NCBI RefSeq assembly: GCF_051521495.1
Contig: NZ_CP150355.1
Span: forward strand, 7,812,001-7,876,000
Length of the DNA: 64,000 nucleotides
Direction of reading: 5' to 3'
Source: Sorangium sp051521495
Lineage (GTDB): Bacteria > Myxococcota_A > Polyangia > Polyangiales > Polyangiaceae
The notes beneath the pieces were generated by a model that was not told the DNA's origin, ran no database searches, and was given only the letters and a program-made list of their open reading frames with translations. Below, piece by piece: positions 45,701 through 53,079 of this stretch (positions within the stretch are counted from its first letter, which is position 1; every line of letters begins with the position of its first letter). Both the position numbers and the translations under genes were made by a program.

Positions 45701-46916
45701 TGATCCCCACGCGAAGCCGGACCGCAGGTTTGGCGAGCCGCACTACGTTGCCTATGTTCTGCACCGAACCGGCGATCCAAGCTGGGTGGAGCTGGGTCCG
45801 GCCGCGCCCATCGATGCGCTGGTCGCCGAAGCGCGCGGGTTGCTGCACACCACCGATCCCCGTTACGCCGAGGCGGCGCGCGCCCTTGACCAGAAGGTCA
45901 TGCAGCCGGTGAGGCCGCTTTTGGGCGAGGCGCGCGAGGTGTACCTGTCACCGGACGGAGCGCTCAACCTCGTACCCTTCGCGGCGCTGGTCGACGAGCG
46001 AGGGCAGTTCCTGCTGGCACGTTATCGCTTCACCTACCTGACCAGCGGCCGCGACCTGCTCCGCCTCGAAGTCACCCAGACCGAGAGCCCGCGATCGTCG
46101 CCGCTGGTCATCGGCAACCCCGCCTACGACGAGGGCGGCGCCGCGCCGGTCGGTGCAACCTCGGGGCGCCGCTCGGATGCCATGGGCGCTATGTACTTCG
46201 GCCCACTCCCGTGGACAGAGCCCGAGGCGCGCGCGGTCAAGGACCGCTTGCCAGACGCACGTTTGCTGCTCAAAAAGGACGCCACCGAGGCCGCCGTCAA
46301 GGCGCTGGTGGGCCCCTCCATCGTGCACATAGCCACGCACGGCTTCTTCCTGGCCTGGGAACCCGCCGCACCGCGCGCATCCCGCAAGGCCCGGCCGTTC
46401 CTGACCTGGCTGCAGCCCGGAGCGCTGCCACCCTTCCTCGAAAACCCGCTCTTGCGCTCGGGCCTGGCGCTGGCAGGAGCCAACCTGCGACACAGCGGCA
46501 GCGAGGACGGCGTGCTGACCGCGCTCGAGGTCGCAGGCCTGGACCTGTGGGGAACCAAGCTCGTCGTGCTGTCGGCGTGCGAGACGGGAGTCGGCACGCT
46601 CTCCTGGGGCGAGGGCATCTACGGCCTGCGGCGCGCTCTGGTGCTTGCGGGGGCCGACAGCCAGATCATAAGCCTGTGGAATGTGGCCGATAAGGAGACC
46701 CAGACGCTCATGACGGCCTACTATCGTCGGCTTTCGGCCGACGAGGGGCGCAGCGACGCGCTCCGCGAAGTGCAGATCACCATGGCGCGCGAGGGCTTGC
46801 ACCCCTACTACTGGGCCGCCTTCATTGCCGGCGGCAGCGGGCGGTCGCTCTCCGGAAAGGAGCCGCCCCCGGTGCGAGAGGCCGACCTGTTGAGGGCAGT
46901 GGTTACCGGGATGTAG
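42714..46916 (+). CDS. TPR-CHAT caspase-like protease 2
   Basis: A 1,400-residue paralogue of the preceding gene, with the same start context (GAGGAG before ATG 42714) and the same N-terminal 'MKRFSRG'. It carries 18 TPR units of 42 residues, many identical ('LGPEHPDVAQSLNNLALLLH' then TKGDYAAAE), followed by the CHAT domain (about 965-1385). Catalytic His is in 'SIVHIATHGFF' (about 1207) and Cys in 'VVLSACETGVGTLSWGEGIY' (about 1289). The catalytic domains of the two copies are much more alike than the outer surfaces of their TPR arrays, so they may cleave similar targets under control of different partners. The pair probably forms one operon. A convergent cytolysin pseudogene follows. Confidence 0.93.
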   Translation: MKRFSRGRGPRFASPVVAAHPPVEERAEAPNRDAVAAPNGPLEEAARLYARVVELGRAGRYDEAIPVARRALELRENALGPEHSDVAQSLTSLAGLLQSKGDYAAAEPLYRRALAIREKAFGPEHPHVAQSLDDLGALLEEKGDYAAADSLYRRALAIRKKALGPEHPDVAQSLNNLALLLHTKGDYAAAEPLYRRALAIREKALGPEHPDVAQSLNNLALLLHTKGDYAAAEPLYRRALAIREKALGPEHPDVAQSLNNLALLLHTKGDYAAAELLYRRALTIREKALGPEHPDVAQSLNNLALLLHTKGDYAAAEPLYRRALTIREKALGPEHPDVAQSLNNLALLLHTKGDYAAAEPLYRRALTIREKALGPEHPDVAQSLNNLAWLLDTKGDYAAAEPLYRRALTIVEKALGPEHPDVAQSLNNLAGLLKAKGDYAAAEPLYRRALTIREKALGPEHPDVAQSLNNLALLLHTKGDYAAAELLYRRALTIREKALGPEHPDVAQSLNNLALLLHTKGDYAAAEPLYRRALTIREKALGPEHPGVATNLNNLALLLKAKGDYAAAEPLYRRALTIREKALGPEHPDVAQSLNNLAGLLDTKGDYAAAEPLYRRALTIVEKALGPEHPHVATSLDNLALLLYEKGDYAAAEPLYRRALTIREKALGPEHPDVATNLNNLALLLYLKGNYAAAEPLYRRALTIREKALGPEHPDVAQSLNNLALLLHTKGDYAAAEPLYRRALTIREKALGPEHPDVAQSLNNLAWLLDTKGDYAAAEPLYRRALTIVEKALGPEHPDVATSLDNLAVLHWASATPTRSLPPMQRATKIRERVFASVLAASNERQKYAFARTMQFETDMVVSLHVRALPDRVDATRLALGVLLQRKGRVLDAMTDMLAQIHARGRPEDQAKLADLARLRGEFATRSLGGPAPGEDVSHHRHALAKVRTDAEVLEQDLAARYKALAAERRTVTVEAVQAALGPGAALVEIALFRPFDPHAKPDRRFGEPHYVAYVLHRTGDPSWVELGPAAPIDALVAEARGLLHTTDPRYAEAARALDQKVMQPVRPLLGEAREVYLSPDGALNLVPFAALVDERGQFLLARYRFTYLTSGRDLLRLEVTQTESPRSSPLVIGNPAYDEGGAAPVGATSGRRSDAMGAMYFGPLPWTEPEARAVKDRLPDARLLLKKDATEAAVKALVGPSIVHIATHGFFLAWEPAAPRASRKARPFLTWLQPGALPPFLENPLLRSGLALAGANLRHSGSEDGVLTALEVAGLDLWGTKLVVLSACETGVGTLSWGEGIYGLRRALVLAGADSQIISLWNVADKETQTLMTAYYRRLSADEGRSDALREVQITMAREGLHPYYWAAFIAGGSGRSLSGKEPPPVREADLLRAVVTGM
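42946..45213 (+). repeat. 18 tandem 126-bp TPR-coding units, highly homogenised
   Basis: From about 43190 to 45070 most units are almost identical at DNA level, including silent positions (AAAGGGGACTACGCGGCGGC recurs unchanged in nearly all). Blocks of several units also recur, for example the order LLLHT(EL)-LLLHT(EP). This points to recent unequal crossing-over or gene conversion and probable copy-number variation. Confidence 0.92.
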
Positions 46917-47100
46917 ACCGCCGCCACGAGCCGCGGGTTCCGGACGCGATCTCGCCGCTGGCCGACGAGCTCGCGTCCGGGCTCTGGGTCGTCAGCGGCG
47001 CACGATCAGCGACAAGGACTTGCACATCCGAGGATCGCCCTCGAGCTCGTGCGCCGGAGGGCCCGCGGCGGAGGCGACGTCGGCATGGCTCCGCGCTGGC

Positions 47101-48038
47101 TCAGCAGCTGTTGTCCCAGCTCCGGTTCAGCGTCGTCCCTTTGATCTTGTAGCAAAGGTTGGGGGGGCCGCTCAGCGTGAGGTTGAGCGCCTCCGCCCAC
47201 GGATCCCAGACGAGACCGGTGGCCACCAGCCCGCGTACCTTCACGCTGCGCGCGTCGCCCGGCAGGTCGAGCCGATACGAGTAGCCCGAGGTCTTGTTGC
47301 CTGATGACCAGGATCTGCGCACGGTGTATTCATCGCTGGTGTCGGGCTCCTCCCACGTTACTTCAAACTTCGCCACGTATGCCCCGCGGTGCTCCAGCGC
47401 GACGAAGCCGTTCGGGTGCTCGACGCTCTCTGTCTGAGTGTAGTCGGTCGTGAACCCCATGGTGGCGACCTGGTTATCCTTCATGAAGGCCACCGTATAG
47501 GAGATGGGCGCCCCCGGGTTGTCCCTGCGGTACGTAGCGTCCTTCGCGATGTACTCCCGCAGCTTCTTCATGTCTTCCTCGCTACCGACGAACGACGCGG
47601 CCGTCTGGGCGCCTCCGCCGATGGCGACCACCGTGAACGTGGCGTTCTTCGCGATGTTCTCGTACTGAGCACGCAAGCTGCCCCCCACCTCGATACGCCC
47701 GGACGTCACCTGCTTCAGGGCGCCCTGCAGGTTGGCCCGTGTGTCTCGGGCGGTCGTATCCATTCGCACCATAACTTGGTGGTGACGATCACCGCGTTGC
47801 CCGTGCTCTTGCGCTCCTTCACCGGCTGCGCCTCGGTGGCGCCGTCCTCCTGCACGCTCAGGAGCTGGCGCGGATCATAGCTCAGGGAACGGACGTAGGC
47901 GTCGATGTCGCTCCGGGCGGCGGCCGACGGCGGCTCGCTGCTCGCCCCCACGTCCGATTCCCCGCTCAGGGTGGTCTCGTCCTCCTCGCCGGCCTCATCG
48001 CCGGCGGCGGCTACGCACGCGCCCCCCGTCAGGCCCAT
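47101..48038 (-). pseudogene. cholesterol-dependent (thiol-activated) cytolysin, internally deleted
   Basis: Two minus-strand pieces of one toxin gene. The N-terminal piece (48038 to about 47760) has a Ser/Glu-rich leader, then 'DIDAYVRSLSYDPRQLLSVQ' and 'TGNAVIVTTK', matching the start of the mature toxin. In another frame (47772-47101) the C-terminal piece has 'LRAQYENIAKNATFTVVAIG', 'NPGAPISYTVAFMKDNQVAT', 'ALEHRGAYVAKFEVTWEEPD' and 'GLVWDPWAEA', equal to the ISYT..LKDNQ, LDHSGAYVAQ and undecapeptide (ECTGLAWEWWR) regions of CDCs. It ends with 'IKGTTLNR', which keeps the Thr-Leu cholesterol-recognition pair. About 180 residues (much of domains 1-3) are missing at the junction and the frame changes, so no working pore former can be made. 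An intact signal peptide is not evident. Confidence 0.82.
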
Positions 48039-48060
48039 GTGGGCCGTACGCGGAGCTGGC

Positions 48061-48130
48061 GCGCGGGTTTCCTTACAAGGGCGCCTGGATCAAGCTCGTC
48101 GGGCCCCAGGGGGTGTTCAAGCCGAAGGAG
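48061..48130 (+). pseudogene. HNH-endonuclease-like fragment
   Basis: One frame reads 'GFPYKGAWIKLVGPQGVFKP' then KEM. This matches the segment FxYxGxxIxLVxPQxGIFKPxxM found at the start of some HNH restriction-type nucleases. The following 300 bp contain nothing assignable and no HNH motif, so only a scrap remains. Confidence 0.4.
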
Positions 48131-48470
48131 ATGATCGGCGTGCCGCGGGCACACGTCGCCCTACGGGCGTTGATCTGGCCCGGGATATTGTCGCGATGCG
48201 CTACGCGGCGTCGCCGAGCGCCCTTTGGCGCAGGACGGTGCTCTTCCAGTACGGCGGTCCCCGGTTGGGTGAGCGACAAGGAACGTCGGTCGGCTCGCCG
48301 AGCGCGGAAAGGAAGCGGACGATGCTGCTTGGCTCGGTCACCATGGCGGCTCTCGCGCACCCCGCCGTAAATTAACACCGGTAGTGCTGCCCTCACGGTG
48401 GAAAGATGCCGACAGCCTGGAGTGATCTCCGGCGTGGGTTGCTTAAGTATGAGAATCGGCGCTTGCCTTG

Positions 48471-48500
48471 TTGCAAGGTCGACCTTTCTCGCCGTATTCT
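48471..48500 (+). promoter_or_regulatory. possible sigma-70-type promoter of the glycan operon
   Basis: TTGCAA, an 18-bp spacer and TATTCT lie so that transcription would start at about 48507, on the ATG of the first gene, which has no ribosome site. That would make a leaderless mRNA. This is weak evidence from consensus matching only. Confidence 0.3.
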
Positions 48501-48506
48501 GCGACG

Positions 48507-48956
48507 ATGATTCATTCAAGCCGACGCCACTTTGGTCGCCAAGCGTTTATGAGCATGCTGCTGCTCGCAATAGCCGGTGTCGAGCGGAGCGCCCGGGCGG
48601 ACGCGGTGGCACCCCTGGAACTGACGGCAAAGCTCGTTGAAATTCCCTCCAAGATGCCCCCCGATGACCTGTACGATTACGCCTACGTGATGCGCTACCA
48701 GGTCCAGGGCGGGGCGCTCGACAAGCAGTTCATCCTCGTCGCGCACTACAAGCCGCTCGTGGCGCGCTCCAAGATCAAGGACAAAATGAAGGAGCAGGTC
48801 GGCGGCAAGCTGCGCAGCTTCAACCAAGGCGACGTGCACAAGATGAAACTGACGGCTGATCTGAAAGCCATCTGGAAAGGTGCACTCGTAGACGAATATG
48901 CCGCTACGGATCGCGGGAGCGTCCGCTATTGGTGCCTTCAAGTCGACCCGGCTTGA
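48507..48956 (+). CDS. small exported protein, first gene of the glycan operon
   Basis: A 149-residue protein with N-terminus 'MIHSSRRHFGRQAF', a hydrophobic stretch and 'RSARA' before the mature part. The twin Arg resembles a Tat signal, but the motif is imperfect. The mature portion (about 115 residues) has 'YDYAYVMRYQVQG', 'KQFILVAHYKPLV' and 'GSVRYWCLQVDP'; it looks like a small beta-rich periplasmic domain of no family that I recognise. The start is uncertain: there is no Shine-Dalgarno, and an in-frame ATG at 48549 exists. It is followed after 23 bp by the barrel gene and probably works with it in the envelope. Confidence 0.7.
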   Translation: MIHSSRRHFGRQAFMSMLLLAIAGVERSARADAVAPLELTAKLVEIPSKMPPDDLYDYAYVMRYQVQGGALDKQFILVAHYKPLVARSKIKDKMKEQVGGKLRSFNQGDVHKMKLTADLKAIWKGALVDEYAATDRGSVRYWCLQVDPA

Positions 48957-48979
48957 CCTCGCGCCTGGGAGAAGCTCGA

Positions 48980-50041
48980 TTGAACTTCAGACGACTACGT
49001 GCCCCGGGCGCCTGGCTGGTAACATGTGGTTTGGCCGCGGTCGCCAGCTTTCCGTTCATTGCGGCCGAGCGCGCGGCTCGGCAAAATGATGTGCGCGTAG
49101 CCCGCCTGGAGGCGACTCTCGGCGAGCGAGGCGACGCGCTCGCCGAGCTCGGACCAGCGCTGTCTTTACGAGTTTCACGGTTGGAAGGCCTGCTCTCGAG
49201 CTGGGAGACGATCGGCGGCTGCGGAGCCGGTAGCTCCACGGGCGCGGGGGGCGGAATCAAGTGGATCGGCCACAGCGTGACCGGGGGGCTATTCGAGCAG
49301 CAGACACTCGGCACGTACACGCACCTGGACGACGGCTACAACCTCAGCCTCAGCCCTCAAGTCTCGCGTAATTTGAACGAGAAATGGAATGTGGGGCTCG
49401 TGGTCCCGCTGCTCTACAAGTACTACCGCGACTACTACGGCCTGCCCGTGGACGTCTCGAACTCCGGCGTGGGTGACGTCGCGGGGTTCGTCACGCGGCG
49501 CTTCGGCGAAATCAACTCCACCAGCCTGACGTTGCAGGTCGGTGTCCCGACCGGCGTGCACGACGCCCAGTACAAGAACGACTATCTCACGCAGGAAAAG
49601 CAGCTTGGCCTTGGCAAGGTGAGCGGCAGCCTGACGCTCGACCATACGATCGACAAGACGTGGGGGCTGATCGTGCTGGGCGGCTCGTTCGGCTACCGCG
49701 GCGGGGAAAACGAGCTGGGCAACTACCGCGCACCGGCGGCCGCGATCTACGGCTACTCGGGCTATTTTTGGGGGCCGTTGGTGCCGTCGCTCGGCCTGTC
49801 GCTGTCGCATTTCTTCGGTGCGGATCGCGACCGTGGGCTTGACCAGGAGGTGCAGCTGTGGGCAGTCACCGGCACGCTGGCCGTGGAGTGGTCGAACGCC
49901 TGGCTGGCGATCTTGGGGGGCGTGTCGCTGCCGCTCGGCTGGGACACGCGCGGAGTCGTCGACGGCGCCGAGAGCAGCAGCCAGGGCGCGCGCCTGCAGC
50001 CGTGGACGGCAGGCATCGGCTTCACCGTCTCACCGTTTTGA
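48980..50041 (+). CDS. outer-membrane beta-barrel-like protein
   Basis: A 353-residue exported protein. I choose TTG 48980 (GGGAGAAG 5 bp upstream, then 'MNFRRLRAPGAWLVTCGLAA') over an earlier TTG that overlaps the previous gene. After the signal come a short coiled region with Arg/Leu heptads ('VARLEATLGERGDALAEL') and then alternating hydrophobic/aromatic strands ('YNLSLSPQVSRNLNEKWNV', 'LTLQVGVPTGV', 'IVLGGSFGYRGG') ending in Phe ('FTVSPF'), as in outer-membrane barrels. Its place in the operon suggests a pore or secretin-like outlet for the glycan, or a structural barrel. No known exporter family is recognised. Confidence 0.78.
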   Translation: MNFRRLRAPGAWLVTCGLAAVASFPFIAAERAARQNDVRVARLEATLGERGDALAELGPALSLRVSRLEGLLSSWETIGGCGAGSSTGAGGGIKWIGHSVTGGLFEQQTLGTYTHLDDGYNLSLSPQVSRNLNEKWNVGLVVPLLYKYYRDYYGLPVDVSNSGVGDVAGFVTRRFGEINSTSLTLQVGVPTGVHDAQYKNDYLTQEKQLGLGKVSGSLTLDHTIDKTWGLIVLGGSFGYRGGENELGNYRAPAAAIYGYSGYFWGPLVPSLGLSLSHFFGADRDRGLDQEVQLWAVTGTLAVEWSNAWLAILGGVSLPLGWDTRGVVDGAESSSQGARLQPWTAGIGFTVSPF

Positions 50042-50050
50042 GAAGTGGTC

Positions 50051-52033
50051 ATGTTGCCCGTCGCCGCCCTGCTCCGCCATCGCACGCCGCTCGTCGCGGC
50101 GTTGCTCGGCCTGGGCGCGGCCTCGACGGGGCTCGCGCCTTCGGCCGACGGTGACATCTGGTGGCACCTCGCGGCAGGTCGCGAAATGGTCGCTCGGCGT
50201 GGGCTCCTGTTCACCGATCCCTTCTCGGTCAGCGCGCAAGGGCGTGCCTGGGTCGACGTGCACTGGCTTTTTCAGCTTGCGGTGTACGCGGTACACCAGG
50301 CGGTCGGCCTCGTCGGGCTTGTTTTGGTCAAGTGCGCGCTGATCGGACTGGGCGCGGGCTTCCTCTACTTCGCGCTCGAAGCGCGGCGCGGCTCGTGGGC
50401 GAGGGGGCTCCTCGTAACGTCGCTGGTCGGCGGGCTTCTGGCGGCTCGCTCGCTCTTGCTCGTCCGGCCCGTGATAGGCACGCTCGTCCTGCTCGCGTTC
50501 TTCTGGTTCGCGCTCGAGCGCTTCCGGCGCGACGGCCGGGTCCGGCACCTGCTGCTATTGCCCTTGGCGCAGCTGGTTTGGGCCAATTTCCAGGGCCTTT
50601 CGGCGCTTGGCCCCGCGGTGATCGCGGCGTACGCGGTGGCGGCGCTCGGCTGGGCGAGCTTTGGTCAGACGCGTGCGTGGCCATTTGCGCGCGAACACGC
50701 TGGTGCGCTGGCACCGTGGGCGCGGGTACGGCAGCTGTTCGCGACGCTAGGGGGGTGTTTGCTGGCGACGTGTCTCACGCCGTTTGGCTTGCGCGGCGCC
50801 GCGTTGCCGGCGCTACTGCTCGGGCGCTTGTTGCCCGGCGAGCACCAAGTCTTCGCCCACGACGTGGCGGAGAACCTACCGCCCTTCGAGCTCGAACGCC
50901 TGTCAGACGGCGAGTTCTGGCACTTCAAATGGTGTTTGGCGCTGCTCGCTCTGTCCGTGCTCCTGGCCGGGCGCCGCTTGAGACTGAGCCATGCGCTGCT
51001 GCTGCTCGGCTTCGCGGGGCTGGCCCTGATGAGCAACCGTAACGTGCTCCTGCTGTACTGGGTCGGGGCGCCGATCTTCGCGGTCAATCTGGCCCCGGCG
51101 CTCCGGCGGCTTTGTGTCTCGAGCTTTCGCCGCGCGGGCGTGCGCGTGGCGGTGGGTCTCAACGCGGTGCTCCTGAGCGCGCTGCTGCTCGTTTCGGCAT
51201 CGGCGGCGGCGCGCGAGTCGCCGCTGGCGGATCCGAGCCCGTTTCGGGTGCCGGCCGAAAGCGCTGTGCGCCTCGACGCGCTGCCCGGGGGCGACGTCTT
51301 TGCGGCCGATCATTACGGAGGCTACCTCATATGGCGGCTCTATCCGCGGTTTCGGCCGTACATCGACACTCGGCTCGTGTTGCGCACCGCCGACGAATTT
51401 GCCGAATACCTGAGGCTCGCGGACGAGCCAGAGCGTTTCGAAGCTTTTCAGGCGCGCCATTCCTTCGCCTACGTGGTCTTGCCGGTGATGTTCCCCGAGC
51501 GCTACCAGCGCTTGATTGGCCACCTCTACGCGAGCGCTGATTGGAAGCTACTCTACACGGACGGCTCGGAGGTACTGTTTGCTCGCCGCGACCTTACGCC
51601 CGGCGTCGCGGAGCAGCCGTTCCGTGAAGCCAGCGAGACGGACCGCACCTTGGTCCAGCTGGGGCAGCGCTTCGCGGATTCCCCAAAGGTGCACGCCGCG
51701 GCACGTCTGAGCCTGGCCACGTTGCACGGCGTGCTCGGTCAGTTCGAGCAAGCGGAGCGTACGCTCGCAAGCCTCGACACGCCGCAAGCCCGGGCCCTCG
51801 AAGCGCGTCTTCGCTTTGCAGCGGGTGAGCTCGATGCCGCCGAGCGGCTCGCCCGGCAGAGCTTGGTTTCCCAGCACGACGACGTCGGGAGCCTGAATCT
51901 CATGGCGTTGATCGCCCTGCGAAGGGGCGAATCGGCGCAAGGCCTGGGCTTTCTACGGCGTGCCTTGCGCGTCCGGCCTTTCGACCCCGAAGCGACGCGG
52001 ATTTTGGTGAACTTGGAGGAGAGTCGACGATGA
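50051..52033 (+). CDS. polytopic membrane protein (GT-C-like) with C-terminal TPR region
   Basis: A 660-residue inner-membrane protein. ATG 50051 has GAGAAG 5 bp upstream; a GTG two codons earlier is possible. The N-terminal 370 residues hold about ten hydrophobic helices, with the early loop 'GDIWWHLAAGREMVARRG' containing an acidic pair position typical of GT-C-fold glycosyltransferase-like proteins. A periplasmic domain follows ('GGDVFAADHYGGYLIWRLYP', 'PYIDTRLVLR'), then a helical TPR-like region (about 550-655, 'FEQAERTLASL', 'LDAAERLARQSL'). It could transfer a sugar from a lipid carrier in the periplasm, but catalytic residues are not proven. It overlaps the next gene by 4 bp. Confidence 0.8.
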   Translation: MLPVAALLRHRTPLVAALLGLGAASTGLAPSADGDIWWHLAAGREMVARRGLLFTDPFSVSAQGRAWVDVHWLFQLAVYAVHQAVGLVGLVLVKCALIGLGAGFLYFALEARRGSWARGLLVTSLVGGLLAARSLLLVRPVIGTLVLLAFFWFALERFRRDGRVRHLLLLPLAQLVWANFQGLSALGPAVIAAYAVAALGWASFGQTRAWPFAREHAGALAPWARVRQLFATLGGCLLATCLTPFGLRGAALPALLLGRLLPGEHQVFAHDVAENLPPFELERLSDGEFWHFKWCLALLALSVLLAGRRLRLSHALLLLGFAGLALMSNRNVLLLYWVGAPIFAVNLAPALRRLCVSSFRRAGVRVAVGLNAVLLSALLLVSASAAARESPLADPSPFRVPAESAVRLDALPGGDVFAADHYGGYLIWRLYPRFRPYIDTRLVLRTADEFAEYLRLADEPERFEAFQARHSFAYVVLPVMFPERYQRLIGHLYASADWKLLYTDGSEVLFARRDLTPGVAEQPFREASETDRTLVQLGQRFADSPKVHAAARLSLATLHGVLGQFEQAERTLASLDTPQARALEARLRFAAGELDAAERLARQSLVSQHDDVGSLNLMALIALRRGESAQGLGFLRRALRVRPFDPEATRILVNLEESRR

Positions 52034-53070
52034 AAACACGTCTCAACGTGAGCCTGTCCAGGTCTCGGTGGGCGCTCGTTTCCTTGTTCGCGCTGGTCGG
52101 CGGGCTCGCCTGCGGGGTCGTCGAGCACCCGCACGACACGCAGGCCGTCGAGACGGACGACGACTTCGGGTCATCGAGCGGCACTGGAGCGGCGACCACT
52201 ACGGGTGGAGCTTCGGTTGGCGGTGCCATGACTGCGGCGAGTGGGAGCGGTGGCGGCGGGAGCAGCGGGACCAGCGACACGGGGTCCGGCAGTGGGCCGG
52301 CGCCTTCGGGCGTGACCATCAACCTTGGAGGCGTTGACGTTCCGAGGGAGCACGCGATCGCCTTCATTCACATCGGTCACTCCAACATGGCCGGTCGCGC
52401 CACGAGGCCCCAAAGCTCACGCCCGTTCCATTTCACGGAGACCCATCCGCACGCCTTCATGTACCACCCTGGCTCGGCGCCGGAGCTCGCGATCGAGCCG
52501 AAAACCGCGGGTGACACCGACGCCGGCGGGCCGGGTACGGCGCTGGTCAAGGAAGCCGCGATGCTCGCGCCCGACTACTATTTCATCTCGCTCGGGTTTG
52601 GGTGGCCCTCGGCCTACTGCTCCCAGTTCGTTCCGGGCGGCCTCTACTACGACAAGCTGATCGCCGCACCGAAGGCTATCAAGGGGCGGGTGACCTTCGG
52701 CGGTATCTTCATCTATCTCGGGATCACCGAGCGACACGGTACTGCCGCCGATCGCTCCGGTTTTGCCGAATGCATCAACACTCTCGTGACCGCCATTCGC
52801 AACGACGTCGGCGAGCCCACGCTGCCTGCATTGATGAACGACTACGAGGTGGAAGCCTCGGGCGAGTTCGTGGTCGGCGGCGCCGTGGCGAACGCCATCC
52901 GTCCCGAGATCGAAAGGTGCCCGAGCGTGGTGTCGAACTTCGCGCTCGTCTCGGCCGAGGGCGTGGGCATGCAAGACGACCATCACTTCAATTTGGACGG
53001 CCATCGCACCTGGGTGCAACGAGCGCTCGCGACGATGAAGGACAAGGGCTGGCGCCCGTGGGCCCCGTGA
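52030..53070 (+). CDS. SGNH/sialate-O-acetylesterase-like lipoprotein
   Basis: A 346-residue lipoprotein. Its ATG overlaps the preceding stop (ATGA), and the lipobox is 'ALVGGLAC'. A Ser/Gly/Thr linker (about 45-95) leads to a catalytic domain that begins 'AIAFIHIGHSNMAGRAT', where Ser117 is the nucleophile of the GQSNMxG block of sialate/carbohydrate acetylesterases. 'GMQDDHHFNLDGHRTWV' (about 313-329) carries the Asp-x-x-His pair. 'GGIFIYLGITER' matches the central GxxW/G..E region loosely. The role is probably removal or transfer of O-acetyl groups on the glycan at the outer surface, as a counterpart to the MBOAT acyltransferase encoded 9 bp downstream. Confidence 0.83.
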   Translation: MKTRLNVSLSRSRWALVSLFALVGGLACGVVEHPHDTQAVETDDDFGSSSGTGAATTTGGASVGGAMTAASGSGGGGSSGTSDTGSGSGPAPSGVTINLGGVDVPREHAIAFIHIGHSNMAGRATRPQSSRPFHFTETHPHAFMYHPGSAPELAIEPKTAGDTDAGGPGTALVKEAAMLAPDYYFISLGFGWPSAYCSQFVPGGLYYDKLIAAPKAIKGRVTFGGIFIYLGITERHGTAADRSGFAECINTLVTAIRNDVGEPTLPALMNDYEVEASGEFVVGGAVANAIRPEIERCPSVVSNFALVSAEGVGMQDDHHFNLDGHRTWVQRALATMKDKGWRPWAP

Positions 53071-53079
53071 GCCGCTGAT

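Noticed and set aside
47101..47772. Intact 223-residue beta-sandwich protein
   Set aside because: It lacks a signal peptide and start context, and its first residues match the middle of cytolysins; with the upstream piece it is better read as a deleted gene.
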